Source of the DNA: SZUA-217 sp034658975 | GTDB taxonomy: Bacteria > Actinomycetota > Acidimicrobiia > Spongiisociales > ZC4RG35 | DNA: 64,000 nucleotides | NCBI GenBank assembly: GCA_034658975.1 | Contig: JAYEGJ010000001.1 | Span: forward strand, 36,957-100,956 | Reading direction: 5' to 3' | In this document: in pieces, positions 24,208 through 33,678 of the stretch | Position numbering within the stretch: the first letter of the stretch is position 1 | How the letters are laid out: every line of letters starts with the position of its first letter | Position numbers and translations under genes: made by a program | The notes under the pieces: model-generated | Databases searched by the model: none | What the model saw: only the letters and a program-made list of their open reading frames with translations | Told to the model about the DNA's origin: nothing

Positions 24208-24804
24208 GTGGCGTTTGTGAAGAGGTATATCGCCCTCGAAGGTGGCGACGGGAGTGGAAAGAGCACCGTAGCGGAGGCCCTTGCCGAGCTTCTCGAAGGT
24301 CTCGGACACGAGGTGATCGTGGTTCGAGAGCCGGGAGGAACACCCCTCGGGGAGGCCATCCGCCTCTTGCTGCTCGACTCGGATCGGCTCGACGATTGGG
24401 CCGAAGTCTTTTTGTTTGCCGCTCAGCGTGCGGAACTGACCAGCGAGGTGATCCGACCGGCGCTCGACGCAGGCAAGTGGGTAATCAGCGACCGGACGTA
24501 CTACTCGTCGATCGCCTACCAGGGGCGGGGCAGGGGTCTTGGAGAAGACAGGATTCGCGACATCAACGAAGCCGGCCTCGGCGGTGTGGTCCCTGACCAC
24601 GTCTTCGTTCTCGACGTCGACCCGGCAACGGCGTTGGCGAGACAGCACGACCCCGATCGCATCGGAAAGCAGGGTGTCGATTTCCAGGAGAGAGTGCGAG
24701 CGTCCTATCTGGCCCTTGGTGAGACCGACGACAAGGTGGTCGTGTTGGACGGCTCTCGGTCTGTCGGAGAACTGGCGGCGACGATCGTGGAGACCGTGAC
24801 GTGA
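24208..24804 (+). CDS. tmk: Thymidylate kinase
   Basis: 198 residues from GTG 24208 (GTG 24217 also possible). It phosphorylates dTMP to dTDP. P-loop ALEGGDGSGKSTVAEAL, DRx motif VISDRTYYSSIAYQG and the lid region ARQHDPDRIGKQGVDFQERV are in place. Its stop overlaps the start of holB (GTGA), the common tmk-holB pair. Confidence 0.95.
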   Translation: MAFVKRYIALEGGDGSGKSTVAEALAELLEGLGHEVIVVREPGGTPLGEAIRLLLLDSDRLDDWAEVFLFAAQRAELTSEVIRPALDAGKWVISDRTYYSSIAYQGRGRGLGEDRIRDINEAGLGGVVPDHVFVLDVDPATALARQHDPDRIGKQGVDFQERVRASYLALGETDDKVVVLDGSRSVGELAATIVETVT

Positions 24805-25823
24805 ACGCGTTGTTCGACGACGTCATCGGACACCTGAAGGTCGTCGAGCTTCTCGAGGCAGAGCTGGCCAAACCGGGCCAGGCCTATTTGTTCGCCGGCC
24901 CCCAGTCGGTTGGCAAGGGACACGTCGCCCTCCGTTTTGCCGCCGGCCTCCTGGGCGGGAAGGACGACGATCGGGCGCTACGCCTTGCTCTGGCCCGGAA
25001 CCACCCCGATCTGACTGTCCTCGAGCCGGAAGGTGCGACCAGCCTCGGAGTCGACCAGGCACGCGAGGTGGTGGCGCGGGCCTCGATGGCGCCGATAGAG
25101 GCGGCCCGCTCGGTGTTTCTCTTCCCCGACGCCGGGTCCATGACAGAGTCCGCGGCGAACGCCCTGCTCAAGACATTGGAGGAACCGACCGCGTCGGTCT
25201 CCTTCCTTCTCGTGGCGGAATCCGAGGACGACTTTCCGCCGACCGTGGCTTCTCGGTGCCGCACGATTCACATGGGGAGGGTGCCCCTTCCCGAGATCGT
25301 GGCCGCCCTGGTGAGCAGGGGAGTCGACGAGGAGCAGGCGAAGGGTGTTGCCGTCGTGTCCGGCGGGCGCCCCGGCCTGGCCTTGGCTCTCATGACCCGC
25401 CCCGAGGTGGCGGCCTTTCGAGAGATGTGGCTATCGGTTCCCGGCCGGGTCACCGCTCACCCCGGAGACGCTCAGCGGTTGGCGTCGGTGGTCCTCACCG
25501 AGATGGCTCCATTGGTTGAGGATTCGGTTCCATCCGAACTTCCGAAGGACAAGGCACAGAGGGCGCGTCGCAGGGTCGAGATGTCGCTCTTGGTCAGCGG
25601 TCTCGAGATCCTGGCCTCCTGGTACAGCGACTCGGCGTCGCTTCAGATGGGCGGGCCGGTTCGCAACAGCGATCTCGAGCTGGGCCCGTTCACCGACGTC
25701 GCCCCTCGAAAGGCTGTCGGATCGGCGGAGGAGGTCCTGGATGCGGTTGTCGACATCCAGGCCAATCTCAGACGAGAGCTGGTTCTGACCAATCTGTTCG
25801 CCTCGCTCGGGTCGGGCTCGTAG
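24801..25823 (+). CDS. holB: DNA polymerase III delta' subunit
   Basis: 340 residues from GTG 24801. Clamp-loader AAA+ fold: DDVIGHLKVVELLEAEL, Walker A-like GPQSVGKGHVALRFA, SMTESAANALLKTLEEP (sensor/SRC region) and VASRCRTIHMG, the SRC motif. It helps load the beta clamp. The zinc-binding cysteines found in many delta'/gamma subunits are not seen, which is usual in short delta' proteins. Confidence 0.92.
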   Translation: MNALFDDVIGHLKVVELLEAELAKPGQAYLFAGPQSVGKGHVALRFAAGLLGGKDDDRALRLALARNHPDLTVLEPEGATSLGVDQAREVVARASMAPIEAARSVFLFPDAGSMTESAANALLKTLEEPTASVSFLLVAESEDDFPPTVASRCRTIHMGRVPLPEIVAALVSRGVDEEQAKGVAVVSGGRPGLALALMTRPEVAAFREMWLSVPGRVTAHPGDAQRLASVVLTEMAPLVEDSVPSELPKDKAQRARRRVEMSLLVSGLEILASWYSDSASLQMGGPVRNSDLELGPFTDVAPRKAVGSAEEVLDAVVDIQANLRRELVLTNLFASLGSGS

Positions 25824-25829
25824 GCGATG

Positions 25830-25847
25830 CCTCCCTATTTCGGGAGG
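25830..25847 (+). terminator. Short hairpin after holB
   Basis: CCTCCC-TATTTC-GGGAGG followed by TTCCTAAAA, 6 bases after the stop codon. A 6-bp stem, so a weak terminator at best. Confidence 0.4.
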
Positions 25848-25869
25848 TTCCTAAAACTGAGGGTCGACC

Positions 25870-26259
25870 ATGTATCGACGTTCCGGTCTCATAGTTCTCG
25901 TTCTCGGTGCTCTTGTCACCTATGTCCTGGTCTTCACCCCGTTTGACCAGGAGGTCCGGCGTTACACGCGTAACGATGACGGTGATCGTGTGCGCGCGAC
26001 CGTGGTGTGTCCCGACTCGTGGGGCATGTTGTACGGAGAAGATGAGGCGGATGTCCGCTACTGCTCCGACGCCGAATACTGCCTGAAGGGCTCGCGTCTT
26101 CGAGTCACTTCCGGCGTGGTGCTCATGGCTGTAGCACTTACGCCGGCCATCATGGGCTTGTGGCGCGGGCCACACCCCGAACTGATCCATCTCGGACCGC
26201 TATCGGAGATCTTCGAGCAACCGAGGCGACCCGGGAGCCGACACGGCCCGTCCGGATAA
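25870..26259 (+). CDS. Small membrane protein, unknown
   Basis: 129 residues with two membrane helices: LIVLVLGALVTYVLVFTPF near the N-terminus and SGVVLMAVALTPAIMGLW near residue 90. The loop between them is charged and holds three cysteines (VVCPDSWG, VRYCSDAEYCLKG) that may pair outside the membrane. I do not recognise the family. It stands alone between holB and the CPBP gene. Confidence 0.65.
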   Translation: MYRRSGLIVLVLGALVTYVLVFTPFDQEVRRYTRNDDGDRVRATVVCPDSWGMLYGEDEADVRYCSDAEYCLKGSRLRVTSGVVLMAVALTPAIMGLWRGPHPELIHLGPLSEIFEQPRRPGSRHGPSG

Positions 26260-26461
26260 TCCGTCTGATTTGTGGGTAAGAGAGCCAGTCGAGGTGAAGT
26301 CTGAGACCTCGCGATCCGCAGTTGCGCCGACCAGGGAAGTCGGTGCATTTGAAGGCGCACAATGCCGATCATGGGCGGGCTTTTGGCCCTAGCCCTGTGG
26401 TGTCGAAGCAGGTACGACTGACCTGAGTTGTATGTCCGGTTTCTATACAAGGAGGCGCTAG

Positions 26462-27268
26462 GTGAGCGCAGAAAAGCTCGACACACGTTTCGGGGTGCTG
26501 GAGTCCGAAGGCGGCTACCCAACGGACGAAGCTGCCGAGGTTTCTCCGATGTCGATTCCACGACTGATCCTCCTGCATCTTGCTCCGGGGGCGCTGGCGA
26601 CGATCCTGTTCGTGTTTATCGCTCAGCCGTTGGAGGCCGCTGGGTATCCGCCGGTGTTGGCGTTCTTCATTGCTGTACTGGCGGTCATAATCCCATGGGA
26701 GTTCGGGTTCGTACTGTGGGCAGGGCGGCGTGCCGGAGGGGGCTGGTTCGCAGCGGTCGGTTTCCGTGAACCGCTTTCCACCCGTGAATGGGTGACCGTG
26801 TTCCCGGCTGTGTTCGCGGTCTCTTTGGTCGGGTTCCTGACCTTGTCGCTGCTCGACCCCACCATCCTCGACGCGGTGTTCGGTTGGCTGCCCCCCTGGT
26901 TCGTCGAGCTTGTCCCGCTCGACAATGTGGCGGCGTACTCCTCGGGCGCCTGGACGGTCACCCTGATCGTCTACGCCGTCATGAACATCTTTGTTGGTCC
27001 TGGTGTGGAAGAGCTCTACTTCCGGGGATACCTCCTGCCCCGCATGTCACAGATGGGAAAATGGGCGCCCTTCGTCAACTCAGCCCTCTTCTCCCTCTAC
27101 CACTTCTGGAGTCCCTGGAGCCTGCTGACGCGAGTCGTCGGTGTGACACCCCTCGCCTACGCCGTCTGGTGGAAACGCAACATCTACCTTGGAATGGCTG
27201 TGCACATGCTTCTCAATGGCCTCAGCACGACGTTTCTCATCGTGACGATCGCAGGGAAACTCTCCTAG
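26462..27268 (+). CDS. CPBP family intramembrane glutamic endopeptidase
   Basis: 268 residues from GTG 26462, with CAAGGAGG just upstream. It is a polytopic membrane protein with the CPBP/Abi (CAAX-protease-like) motifs: VEELYFRGYLLPR (EExxxR), FSLYHFWSP and VHMLLNGLS carrying the conserved His/Asn. The family cleaves membrane substrates, or protects against bacteriocins. No bacteriocin gene is adjacent. A second member lies at 47281. Confidence 0.9.
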   Translation: MSAEKLDTRFGVLESEGGYPTDEAAEVSPMSIPRLILLHLAPGALATILFVFIAQPLEAAGYPPVLAFFIAVLAVIIPWEFGFVLWAGRRAGGGWFAAVGFREPLSTREWVTVFPAVFAVSLVGFLTLSLLDPTILDAVFGWLPPWFVELVPLDNVAAYSSGAWTVTLIVYAVMNIFVGPGVEELYFRGYLLPRMSQMGKWAPFVNSALFSLYHFWSPWSLLTRVVGVTPLAYAVWWKRNIYLGMAVHMLLNGLSTTFLIVTIAGKLS

Positions 27269-27559
27269 CTGTGTCCAACGCCCCATCTCAGTCCGAAGCA
27301 ACCAGGTGCAGCCGCACATCTAACAATGCGGGGGTCCAGCGAGGTGCCGGTGATAACGCCGCAGGGTGCGTCTGTTGGGATGGGGGTATCTGAACCAGGT
27401 CGCAGCCCCAGGTCATCTCGACTTCCGGTTCAGCTCTGAGGAGTTCTTCGATCGGTACCGAACTCGATGAAAGGGGATCTGCCGTGAAGAGAGTATCCGG
27501 ATCGGGTCGCCGCCTTGCCCGTTGCTTCCAGGTCTGATGGGAGGGCGTAGGCTCGGCCT
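27269..27559. other. Non-coding stretch, nothing recognised
   Basis: About 290 bases between the CPBP gene and the VOC gene. No hairpin, RNA motif or gene-like frame that I can support. Confidence 0.5.
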
Positions 27560-28000
27560 ATGGCTCACGGCATACAATTTGTCATCGCCTGTGATGATCC
27601 AGCCGGGCTGAGTGCCTTCTGGGCAGAGGCTCTCGACTACGTGGTCCAGCCTCCCCCTGAAGGGTTCGACTCGTGGGACGAGTTCGCCGATACCGTCGGG
27701 ATTCCCGAGGCCAACCGGAACGACATCTCGGCTGCGGTCGATCCCGATGGGACAGGACCACGGTTGCTCTTCGAGCGTTGGAACGGAGGAGCGCCGAATC
27801 AACGTGTCCACATAGACATCAACGCTGTCGGTCAGGTTGGCACCGCTTTGGGCAAGGAGGAAAGGACGGCCGGATTGGCGGAGCAGCGGGCACGTCTCGA
27901 AGCGCTAGGTGCCACCTTCAAGAGAGAGGCGGCCGGGATGGCCGGAGAGATCTGGATCGAGATGTACGACCCGGAGGGCAACTGGTTCTGCGTCCAATGA
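27560..28000 (+). CDS. VOC (glyoxalase-like) family protein
   Basis: 146 residues. It has one glyoxalase-like beta-alpha-beta unit repeated: GIQFVIACDDPAGLSAFWAEALDYVV at the N-terminus, RLLFERW and VHIDINAVGQ in the middle, and EIWIEMYDPEGNWFCVQ at the end, where the Glu and His fit metal ligands of the fold. This is the glyoxalase_6-type group common in actinobacteria, with unknown substrate. Confidence 0.85.
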   Translation: MAHGIQFVIACDDPAGLSAFWAEALDYVVQPPPEGFDSWDEFADTVGIPEANRNDISAAVDPDGTGPRLLFERWNGGAPNQRVHIDINAVGQVGTALGKEERTAGLAEQRARLEALGATFKREAAGMAGEIWIEMYDPEGNWFCVQ

Positions 28001-28043
28001 GAGCCATCCCATTCGGTCGGCCCTCACCTGGAGGGGACGAGCC

Positions 28044-29351
28044 TTAGGGATTTGGTTTGCCGGTTTCGGCTGGTTTGCCGGTTTCTGGTCGGCGTTGTTG
28101 CCCCGGATTGTCTTCCGGTCCGTGTCCAATTGAGTTGGCGTTGGCCTGCTTGAACTGTTTGACAAGATCAGCCACCGTCGGGGCGTCGACCGTGTCTGGA
28201 TTCATCAGATAGTCGAGCAGGATCGACACTCCAGCCCTGACTTCGTTGGCTCGTCCGCTGCCTGCGGTGATATCGGCCACGGTGATGGCCGCTCGTTCCA
28301 GGCCGGACGCTTCGGGGCTCGCCAGTGGTCGCTGCGATGGGATGGTTCCGCCCTCACCGCCGGCACCTGCCTGGACAGTCCCCGTGGGTGTTCCATCCTG
28401 GCCGCTGACGGCGAGTTCCAGGAGTCGTTCTTCGGCTCCGCCGGCTCCGATGCCAATGGATTCAAGGGCGCGGTCGATTGCGTAGTTCCAGTCTCCCGGG
28501 CTGGCAGAGTCGGAGGCCCACGCAACCCCGGTCAGCCCAACAATCATCATCAGACTGGTGGCCCCTGCAGCAACACGCCTTCTCAACCCGGCCACCACGG
28601 TCCCACCGCGCCGGGGAGCTCGAACGGCAACCGTCTGATGGCTGGTTGAAACCATCGACACCGCATTCCCAACATGACGCTCAACGAACCCGGGCGACGG
28701 CGACACAGCAGCTAAACCTTTGAGAGCGCTGATGAAAGACGACAAAGGAGCGAGGTCTTCGGTGGGTGACGGAGACCCGTCGATAAGCCGGTCGAGGTCA
28801 CGGTCGATCAGGTCAGGCCAGGTGCGACCGCCGACTCGGGCTATGCCTTGCCTCTGAAGTTCCCTGACGGTCTTCCCACTCCGGTTCAAGACTTCGGAGA
28901 CCTGTTCGATTGAGAGGCCGGCAACCCGCATCGCGAGAACATCACGCTGCTCGATTGTCAACATCTCGAATGTCCGACGAACCTCTTCTGGAACCTCTGT
29001 CGCGGCGACGGCGCCCATCCCTTCAACGTCAGAATGGAGACGGTCCAACACCTGATCAGCGAGAACGCTCCGGGCCCGCCTTTTCGGATAGTGCTTCTCG
29101 GTGAGAAGCCTTCTGTGAGCAATAGAAAAGACGAAGGTTTGGAACGTCGCCCGACCACCGTCAAACTCGGCCACTCCTCGGGCGAGTTCGAGGAAAACGT
29201 CCCCGGTCGCCTCCTCCGGGTCAGCTACACCGCGACACCGGAAGAACCCCATCACTGGAGCTGCAATCTCGCCGTACAGAGCAGCCCAAGCCCAATCTGA
29301 GCCGAGCTTGGCTGCGTCCAGCACTGATTCGAAGCTGTGAGTCGAAGTCAT
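28044..29351 (-). CDS. ECF-type sigma factor fused to a transmembrane, anti-sigma-like C-terminal domain
   Basis: 435 residues. Residues 15-95 are a sigma-2-like region (AWAALYGEIAAPVMGFFRCR; ATFQTFVFSIAHRRLLTEKH) and 123-175 a sigma-4 helix-turn-helix (LTIEQRDVLAMRVAGLSIEQ, then VSEVLNRSGKTVRELQR). After a linker of about 80 residues there is one membrane helix (residues 258-280, RRVAAGATSLMMIVGLTGVA), followed by an outside domain WNYAIDRALESIG that resembles DUF5667, and a Pro/Lys/Glu tail. DUF5667 usually belongs to separate membrane proteins beside sigma factors. The fusion would hold the sigma at the membrane until a signal or a protease releases it; that is inference. Confidence 0.8.
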   Translation of the reverse strand: MTSTHSFESVLDAAKLGSDWAWAALYGEIAAPVMGFFRCRGVADPEEATGDVFLELARGVAEFDGGRATFQTFVFSIAHRRLLTEKHYPKRRARSVLADQVLDRLHSDVEGMGAVAATEVPEEVRRTFEMLTIEQRDVLAMRVAGLSIEQVSEVLNRSGKTVRELQRQGIARVGGRTWPDLIDRDLDRLIDGSPSPTEDLAPLSSFISALKGLAAVSPSPGFVERHVGNAVSMVSTSHQTVAVRAPRRGGTVVAGLRRRVAAGATSLMMIVGLTGVAWASDSASPGDWNYAIDRALESIGIGAGGAEERLLELAVSGQDGTPTGTVQAGAGGEGGTIPSQRPLASPEASGLERAAITVADITAGSGRANEVRAGVSILLDYLMNPDTVDAPTVADLVKQFKQANANSIGHGPEDNPGQQRRPETGKPAETGKPNP

Positions 29352-29681
29352 ACCAAGACCCCTGGCCTTGGCCCCGCAGACACCAAGGGGCCAACCGACT
29401 CAAACACCCAACCCATCTCGAGACGCGTTGAAGAAAGGGAGCCGGGCCGATCATGCAAAAAGCGGACGGCCCGACGAGGCACGGCGAACGCGTTTCTGCT
29501 CATCCACACCAACATCGACCACAAGTCCAAAAAGCTTTCGGATCATATCCAACCAACGCAAAGTGACTAGTGCTCTGGCTGCTCCTGGCTCTTTTCCCTT
29601 TCGGGTTCTCTTCGAATCGGGTGGTTCCCTATACTCCGCCGCCGCTCCTAGTCCCCTGCCTTTTCCGGAGGAATCCTCAAC
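29352..29681. promoter_or_regulatory. Divergent intergenic region between the sigma gene and hppA
   Basis: 330 bases without a supported gene. TATACT at 29630-29635, about 46 bases before the hppA start, looks like a -10 box, with only a weak -35 (TTCTCT 18 bases upstream). CTAGTGCTCTGGC at 29567-29579 is identical to the terminal 13 bases of the MITE-like repeat. GGAGGA upstream of ATG 29682 is the ribosome site. Confidence 0.5.
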
Positions 29682-31736
29682 ATGACGGACACGATTCTGT
29701 ACATCGCGCTTGTGGCTGGTGTCGCCGCCCTCGTTTTGGCCGTGTACTTCTCCCGCGCCGTTTTGGCCTTCCCTCGGGGCAACGAGCGCATGGTCGAACT
29801 GTCAACGGCCATACGTCACGGGGCGATGGCCTTCATGAAGCGCGAGTACACCTGGGTCTCAGTCTTCGTGGTGATCATGGCGGTTCTCATTGCCGTGCTG
29901 CTCGACTGGGGCCGCCCATGGGGCGCGGTGGCCTACGTGTTCGGCGCGGTCCTGTCGGCTCTCGCCGGATATGTCGGAATGCGCATTGCCACAGCTGCCA
30001 ACTCACGGACAACCGAGGCCGCTCGCACAGGTGGCATCAAGGCCGCCCTTCCTGTCGCCTTCCGTGGTGGCGCGGTGATGGGGTTCACCGTGGCCGGTCT
30101 CGGGCTGTTGGGCATCTCTTTCGGCTTTTGGTTCTTCAAGGATGTGATCGGAGACCCCAACTGGGTCAACATCGTGACCGCTATCGGTCTGGGCGGTTCG
30201 TCGATCGCCCTGTTCGCTCGTGTTGGTGGCGGTATCTACACCAAGGCCGCCGATGTCGGTGCCGACCTGGTGGGCAAGGTCGAAGCGGGGATTCCCGAGG
30301 ACGATCCACGCAACCCTGCCGTCATTGCCGACAATGTCGGTGACAACGTCGGCGACGTCGCCGGGATGGGTGCCGACCTGTTCGAGTCCTACATCGGGGC
30401 CATTGTCGCCCCCGTCGCCTACTCGGCTCTGGTCTTCGCCGGTGCCGGTTTTCAGGCCGAGGCAATCATGTTCCCGCTCGCCGTTGCCGCCCTCGGCATG
30501 TTCGCCTCGATCATCGGCTCGTTCCTGGTCAAGGCCAAAGACGAGGCACATCTCGCCGCTGCCCTCCACCGAGGCACCAACTTCGCCATGATCGTGACCG
30601 CCATTGGCGTTGCCGGTCTTGCCTACTGGATCTTCGGCGACTTGGTCGACAACTGGCTCGGCATCTGGGTAGCCGTTATCGCCGGTCTCATGGTCGGATG
30701 GTTCGTCGGCAAGATCTCGGAGTGGTTCACCTCCGATCACTACAAGACGGTCAAGGAGATCGCCCGCCAGACACAGACCGGTCCTGCCACGGTGATCATC
30801 TCCGGCATCGCCGAAGGGATGCGCTCCGCTGCCTTCTCGGTCATGGTCGTGGCCACCGGCATCGGCGTCAGCTTTGCCGCCGGTGATTGGGCGATGGGTG
30901 AGGGTGGCGGTGTCTACGGCGTTGCCATCGCCGCCATCGGCGTGCTCGCGACGCTTGGGATCACGATCTCGGTGGACGCCTATGGGCCGATTGCCGACAA
31001 CGCAGGTGGGATCGCAGAAATGGCCCATCTCGACCCTGAAGTGCGCGAGGCGACTGACGCCCTCGACTCCTTGGGTAACACGACAGCGGCCATCGCCAAG
31101 GGTTTTGCCATCGCCTCCGCCGCCGTCACTGCCCTCGCTTTGTTCAACGCCTACACCAAGGCAGTTGGCCTCGAAAGCATCAACATCGCCACACCCGAAG
31201 TCACCATCGGTCTCTTCGTCGGAGCTATGTTCACATTCCTTTTCGGTTCCCTCACCATGAACGCCGTGGGTCGGGCCGCCGGGAAGATGATCGACGAGGT
31301 TCGTCGCCAGTTCAGGGAGATTCCTGGACTGAGGGAAGGCGACCCGGAGGCCAAACCCGACTACACCACCTGCGTCGACATCGCCACGCAAGGAGCGTTG
31401 CGGGAAATGATCATTCCCGGATCACTCGCCATCGCCCTCCCTCTCGTGGTCGGTTTCATCAACGTGGAGGCTCTGGGCGGTCTCCTCGGTGGAGCGCTTG
31501 TCACCGGATTCCTGCTGGCCATCTTCATGGCCAACGCGGGTGGCGCCTGGGACAACGCCAAGAAGTTCATCGAGGCTGGTGCCTTTGGCGGCAAGGGGAG
31601 CGATTCCCACAAGGCGGCAGTCATCGGCGACACCGTTGGCGACCCGTTCAAGGACACCTCCGGCCCGTCGATGAACATCGTCATCAAGGTGATGACCATT
31701 GTTTCTCTGATCTTCGCCTCGGCCTTCGTCGGCTAG
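29682..31736 (+). CDS. hppA: Membrane-bound proton(-or sodium)-translocating pyrophosphatase
   Basis: 684 residues, about 16 membrane helices. It couples pyrophosphate hydrolysis to ion pumping. The catalytic loops are intact: ADVGADLVGKVEAGIPEDDP with the following NPAVIADNVGDNVGDVAG, and near the C-terminus IGDTVGDPFKDTSGPS. At the potassium-dependence site the sequence is GNTTAAIAKGFAIASA, with Ala where potassium-independent enzymes have Lys, so it is predicted potassium dependent. H+ versus Na+ cannot be settled by eye. Single gene with its own promoter. Confidence 0.96.
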   Translation: MTDTILYIALVAGVAALVLAVYFSRAVLAFPRGNERMVELSTAIRHGAMAFMKREYTWVSVFVVIMAVLIAVLLDWGRPWGAVAYVFGAVLSALAGYVGMRIATAANSRTTEAARTGGIKAALPVAFRGGAVMGFTVAGLGLLGISFGFWFFKDVIGDPNWVNIVTAIGLGGSSIALFARVGGGIYTKAADVGADLVGKVEAGIPEDDPRNPAVIADNVGDNVGDVAGMGADLFESYIGAIVAPVAYSALVFAGAGFQAEAIMFPLAVAALGMFASIIGSFLVKAKDEAHLAAALHRGTNFAMIVTAIGVAGLAYWIFGDLVDNWLGIWVAVIAGLMVGWFVGKISEWFTSDHYKTVKEIARQTQTGPATVIISGIAEGMRSAAFSVMVVATGIGVSFAAGDWAMGEGGGVYGVAIAAIGVLATLGITISVDAYGPIADNAGGIAEMAHLDPEVREATDALDSLGNTTAAIAKGFAIASAAVTALALFNAYTKAVGLESINIATPEVTIGLFVGAMFTFLFGSLTMNAVGRAAGKMIDEVRRQFREIPGLREGDPEAKPDYTTCVDIATQGALREMIIPGSLAIALPLVVGFINVEALGGLLGGALVTGFLLAIFMANAGGAWDNAKKFIEAGAFGGKGSDSHKAAVIGDTVGDPFKDTSGPSMNIVIKVMTIVSLIFASAFVG

Positions 31737-31819
31737 CCGAAACAGACAGATGTGAGGAGTGTCCCCTCTTTCATGAGGATTAACTGCTCAACGGTCACCG
31801 GTCTTATCCTTTCGATCCG

Positions 31820-33085
31820 ATGAACACAATGCCCTATCAGCGCCCAGCCGAACACAAGGAGATCGTGTTCATCCGCCATGCCGAGTCGCAGGCCAACATC
31901 GACGGAGTCTGGAACGGAAGAACCGACGGTCCTCTCTCCGATACCGGCGAGGCGAGCCTCGATGATCTCAGCCAGAGGCTGGTGTCGTGGAGGTTCGACA
32001 GGGCAGTCGCTTCTCCGCTCGAGCGCACCAGGCAAACCGCAGCAGCGTTTTTCGATGGAGCCGAGGTCGACGAGAGATTCATCGAGATAGATCTCGGCCG
32101 CTGGGAAGGCATGCGGATCAGCGAGATCCAGGAAAGCGACGGCGACGCGTTGAACGAGGCGATTCGGACCCGTACCAAGCCAATGGGCGGAACCGGAGAG
32201 ACACTCGAAGAGGCCGGCCGACGGGCTCTCGATGCCGTAGACTCGCTGGCCGAGTCGATGAGCGACACCGAGCGAGTCGCCGTGGTGACGCATGGGGGGT
32301 TCATGCAGGCCGTCCTGCACCGTCATCTTGCAGGTGGGGAACACCGAGCACACTCATTCACGGCCAATACGGCAATCACCCGCGTCGTGTGGCAATTCGG
32401 GCAGCCCCGTCTGGCGTCGTTCAACGACACCGGACATCTAGGCCCTCGATCAGGCGCAGTTCAAACCGGCCTCAATGCGGGTCACCACGTGATTGCATTC
32501 GTGCGGCACGGCCGGACCAGGGCCAACGTAGAAGGGCGATGGCAGGGGCGTGGCGACTGGGACCTCGATGAAACCGGTCTTGATCAGGCTGCCGCTCTCA
32601 GTGAATGGTACGGACAGATCGGTCTCGTCTACACGTCACCACTGAAACGGGCCGCGACAACGGCCGGGCGCATCGCCGCCAACGGCGTGATACCCATCGA
32701 GGATTTCAAGGAGATCCACATGGGCAAGTGGGAAGGGATGACCACCGATGAGATCCTCGCCGGGTGGTCCGAGCTCATGGAGCATATATTCCGGGACGGT
32801 GTCGATCTCAGGCGTGGAGAGACCGGCGAGAGCTGGGGTGAGTTGACGGCTCGCTTCGCCAATGCCGTCGGGGATATCGAGCGTGCGGACGGGGAGCCGA
32901 CAGCCGTCGTTGCCCACGGGGGAGCCATCCGCTCCTACATCTCCTCTCTCACGACCAACGGGGACAGTCATGCCGAGTCCCTGTTCACGCCGGCCAACAC
33001 TTCAGTCAGTCATGTGGGGATGACCGAGCGGGGACCTGAGATCCTCGACTACTCGGTTGCGCCACATCTCGAGTCTCTGCAATAG
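31820..33085 (+). CDS. Tandem histidine phosphatase (two phosphoglycerate-mutase-like domains)
   Basis: 421 residues holding two complete histidine phosphatase domains in a row. Domain 1 (about 1-200) has IVFIRHAESQANIDGVWNGR and VAVVTHGGFMQAV; domain 2 (about 225-421) has IAFVRHGRTRANVEGRWQGR, HMGKWEGMTTDEI and TAVVAHGGAIRSY. Each has the RH(A/G) catalytic His and the second His. Single-domain relatives act on phosphosugars, phospholipids or ribazole phosphate. The two domains may act on different substrates. Confidence 0.88.
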   Translation: MNTMPYQRPAEHKEIVFIRHAESQANIDGVWNGRTDGPLSDTGEASLDDLSQRLVSWRFDRAVASPLERTRQTAAAFFDGAEVDERFIEIDLGRWEGMRISEIQESDGDALNEAIRTRTKPMGGTGETLEEAGRRALDAVDSLAESMSDTERVAVVTHGGFMQAVLHRHLAGGEHRAHSFTANTAITRVVWQFGQPRLASFNDTGHLGPRSGAVQTGLNAGHHVIAFVRHGRTRANVEGRWQGRGDWDLDETGLDQAAALSEWYGQIGLVYTSPLKRAATTAGRIAANGVIPIEDFKEIHMGKWEGMTTDEILAGWSELMEHIFRDGVDLRRGETGESWGELTARFANAVGDIERADGEPTAVVAHGGAIRSYISSLTTNGDSHAESLFTPANTSVSHVGMTERGPEILDYSVAPHLESLQ

Positions 33086-33096
33086 CCTCTCTGCCG

Positions 33097-33678
33097 ATGG
33101 CTGAATACGACTCCCGTCGCTACGTGCTTATCAACCGTTGGGATCCCTCACACCTCAAGAACATCGATCGCTTGCTCCCGTTGTCCAATCAACGTGTGCT
33201 GGAGGTGGGCTGTGGCCAGGGACACCTGACCAAGCGTCTCGCCGACCGTGGGGTCGATATCACCGGGATCGACGCCAACCCGAACGCCCGCGAGGTATCG
33301 GAGTGCGACCGTGTGTTCTATATGAGAGGTGAGGCTCTCGAATTCGACGACGCAACCTTCGATGCGGTCTTGTCGGTGCATGCCCTCGAGCACATCCCCG
33401 ACATCGAGGGAGCCATCTCAGAGATGGCTCGGGTGCTCAAGCCCGGTGGCAAGGCCCTCCACATCTACCCGGCCGAGCCGATCATGGGCCTCTACGCCAT
33501 CCCGACCTCGATCATCCTCCACGGCACGCCGTTCAAGGCGCGTCAGGTGCACTGTCACAAGCTGTGGCCATCGAAACTACGCGGGCTCATGGAGCCGACC
33601 GGCCTGGCGGAGCTCCACAGCGAATTCCAGCTTTTCAAGTCGCCACAGTTCGTCTCGGTGTTCGAGATGAGGGCCTGA
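33097..33678 (+). CDS. Class I SAM-dependent methyltransferase
   Basis: 193 residues. Motif I VLEVGCGQGHLTKRLADRG, motif II GIDANPNA, and FDAVLSVHALEHIPDIEGAI plus EMARVLKPGGKALHIYPAEP are the Methyltransf_11 core. It starts 11 bases after the phosphatase gene and its TGA overlaps the RNase HI ATG. Substrate unknown. Confidence 0.9.
   Translation: MAEYDSRRYVLINRWDPSHLKNIDRLLPLSNQRVLEVGCGQGHLTKRLADRGVDITGIDANPNAREVSECDRVFYMRGEALEFDDATFDAVLSVHALEHIPDIEGAISEMARVLKPGGKALHIYPAEPIMGLYAIPTSIILHGTPFKARQVHCHKLWPSKLRGLMEPTGLAELHSEFQLFKSPQFVSVFEMRA

Noticed and set aside
29337..29685. Two short plus-strand frames upstream of hppA
   Set aside because: No ribosome site or domain, and they cover the probable hppA promoter.
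30003..31391. 462-codon open frame on the minus strand inside hppA
   Set aside because: It is a His/Asp/Gly-rich shadow of the membrane pyrophosphatase, whose motifs are intact on the plus strand.
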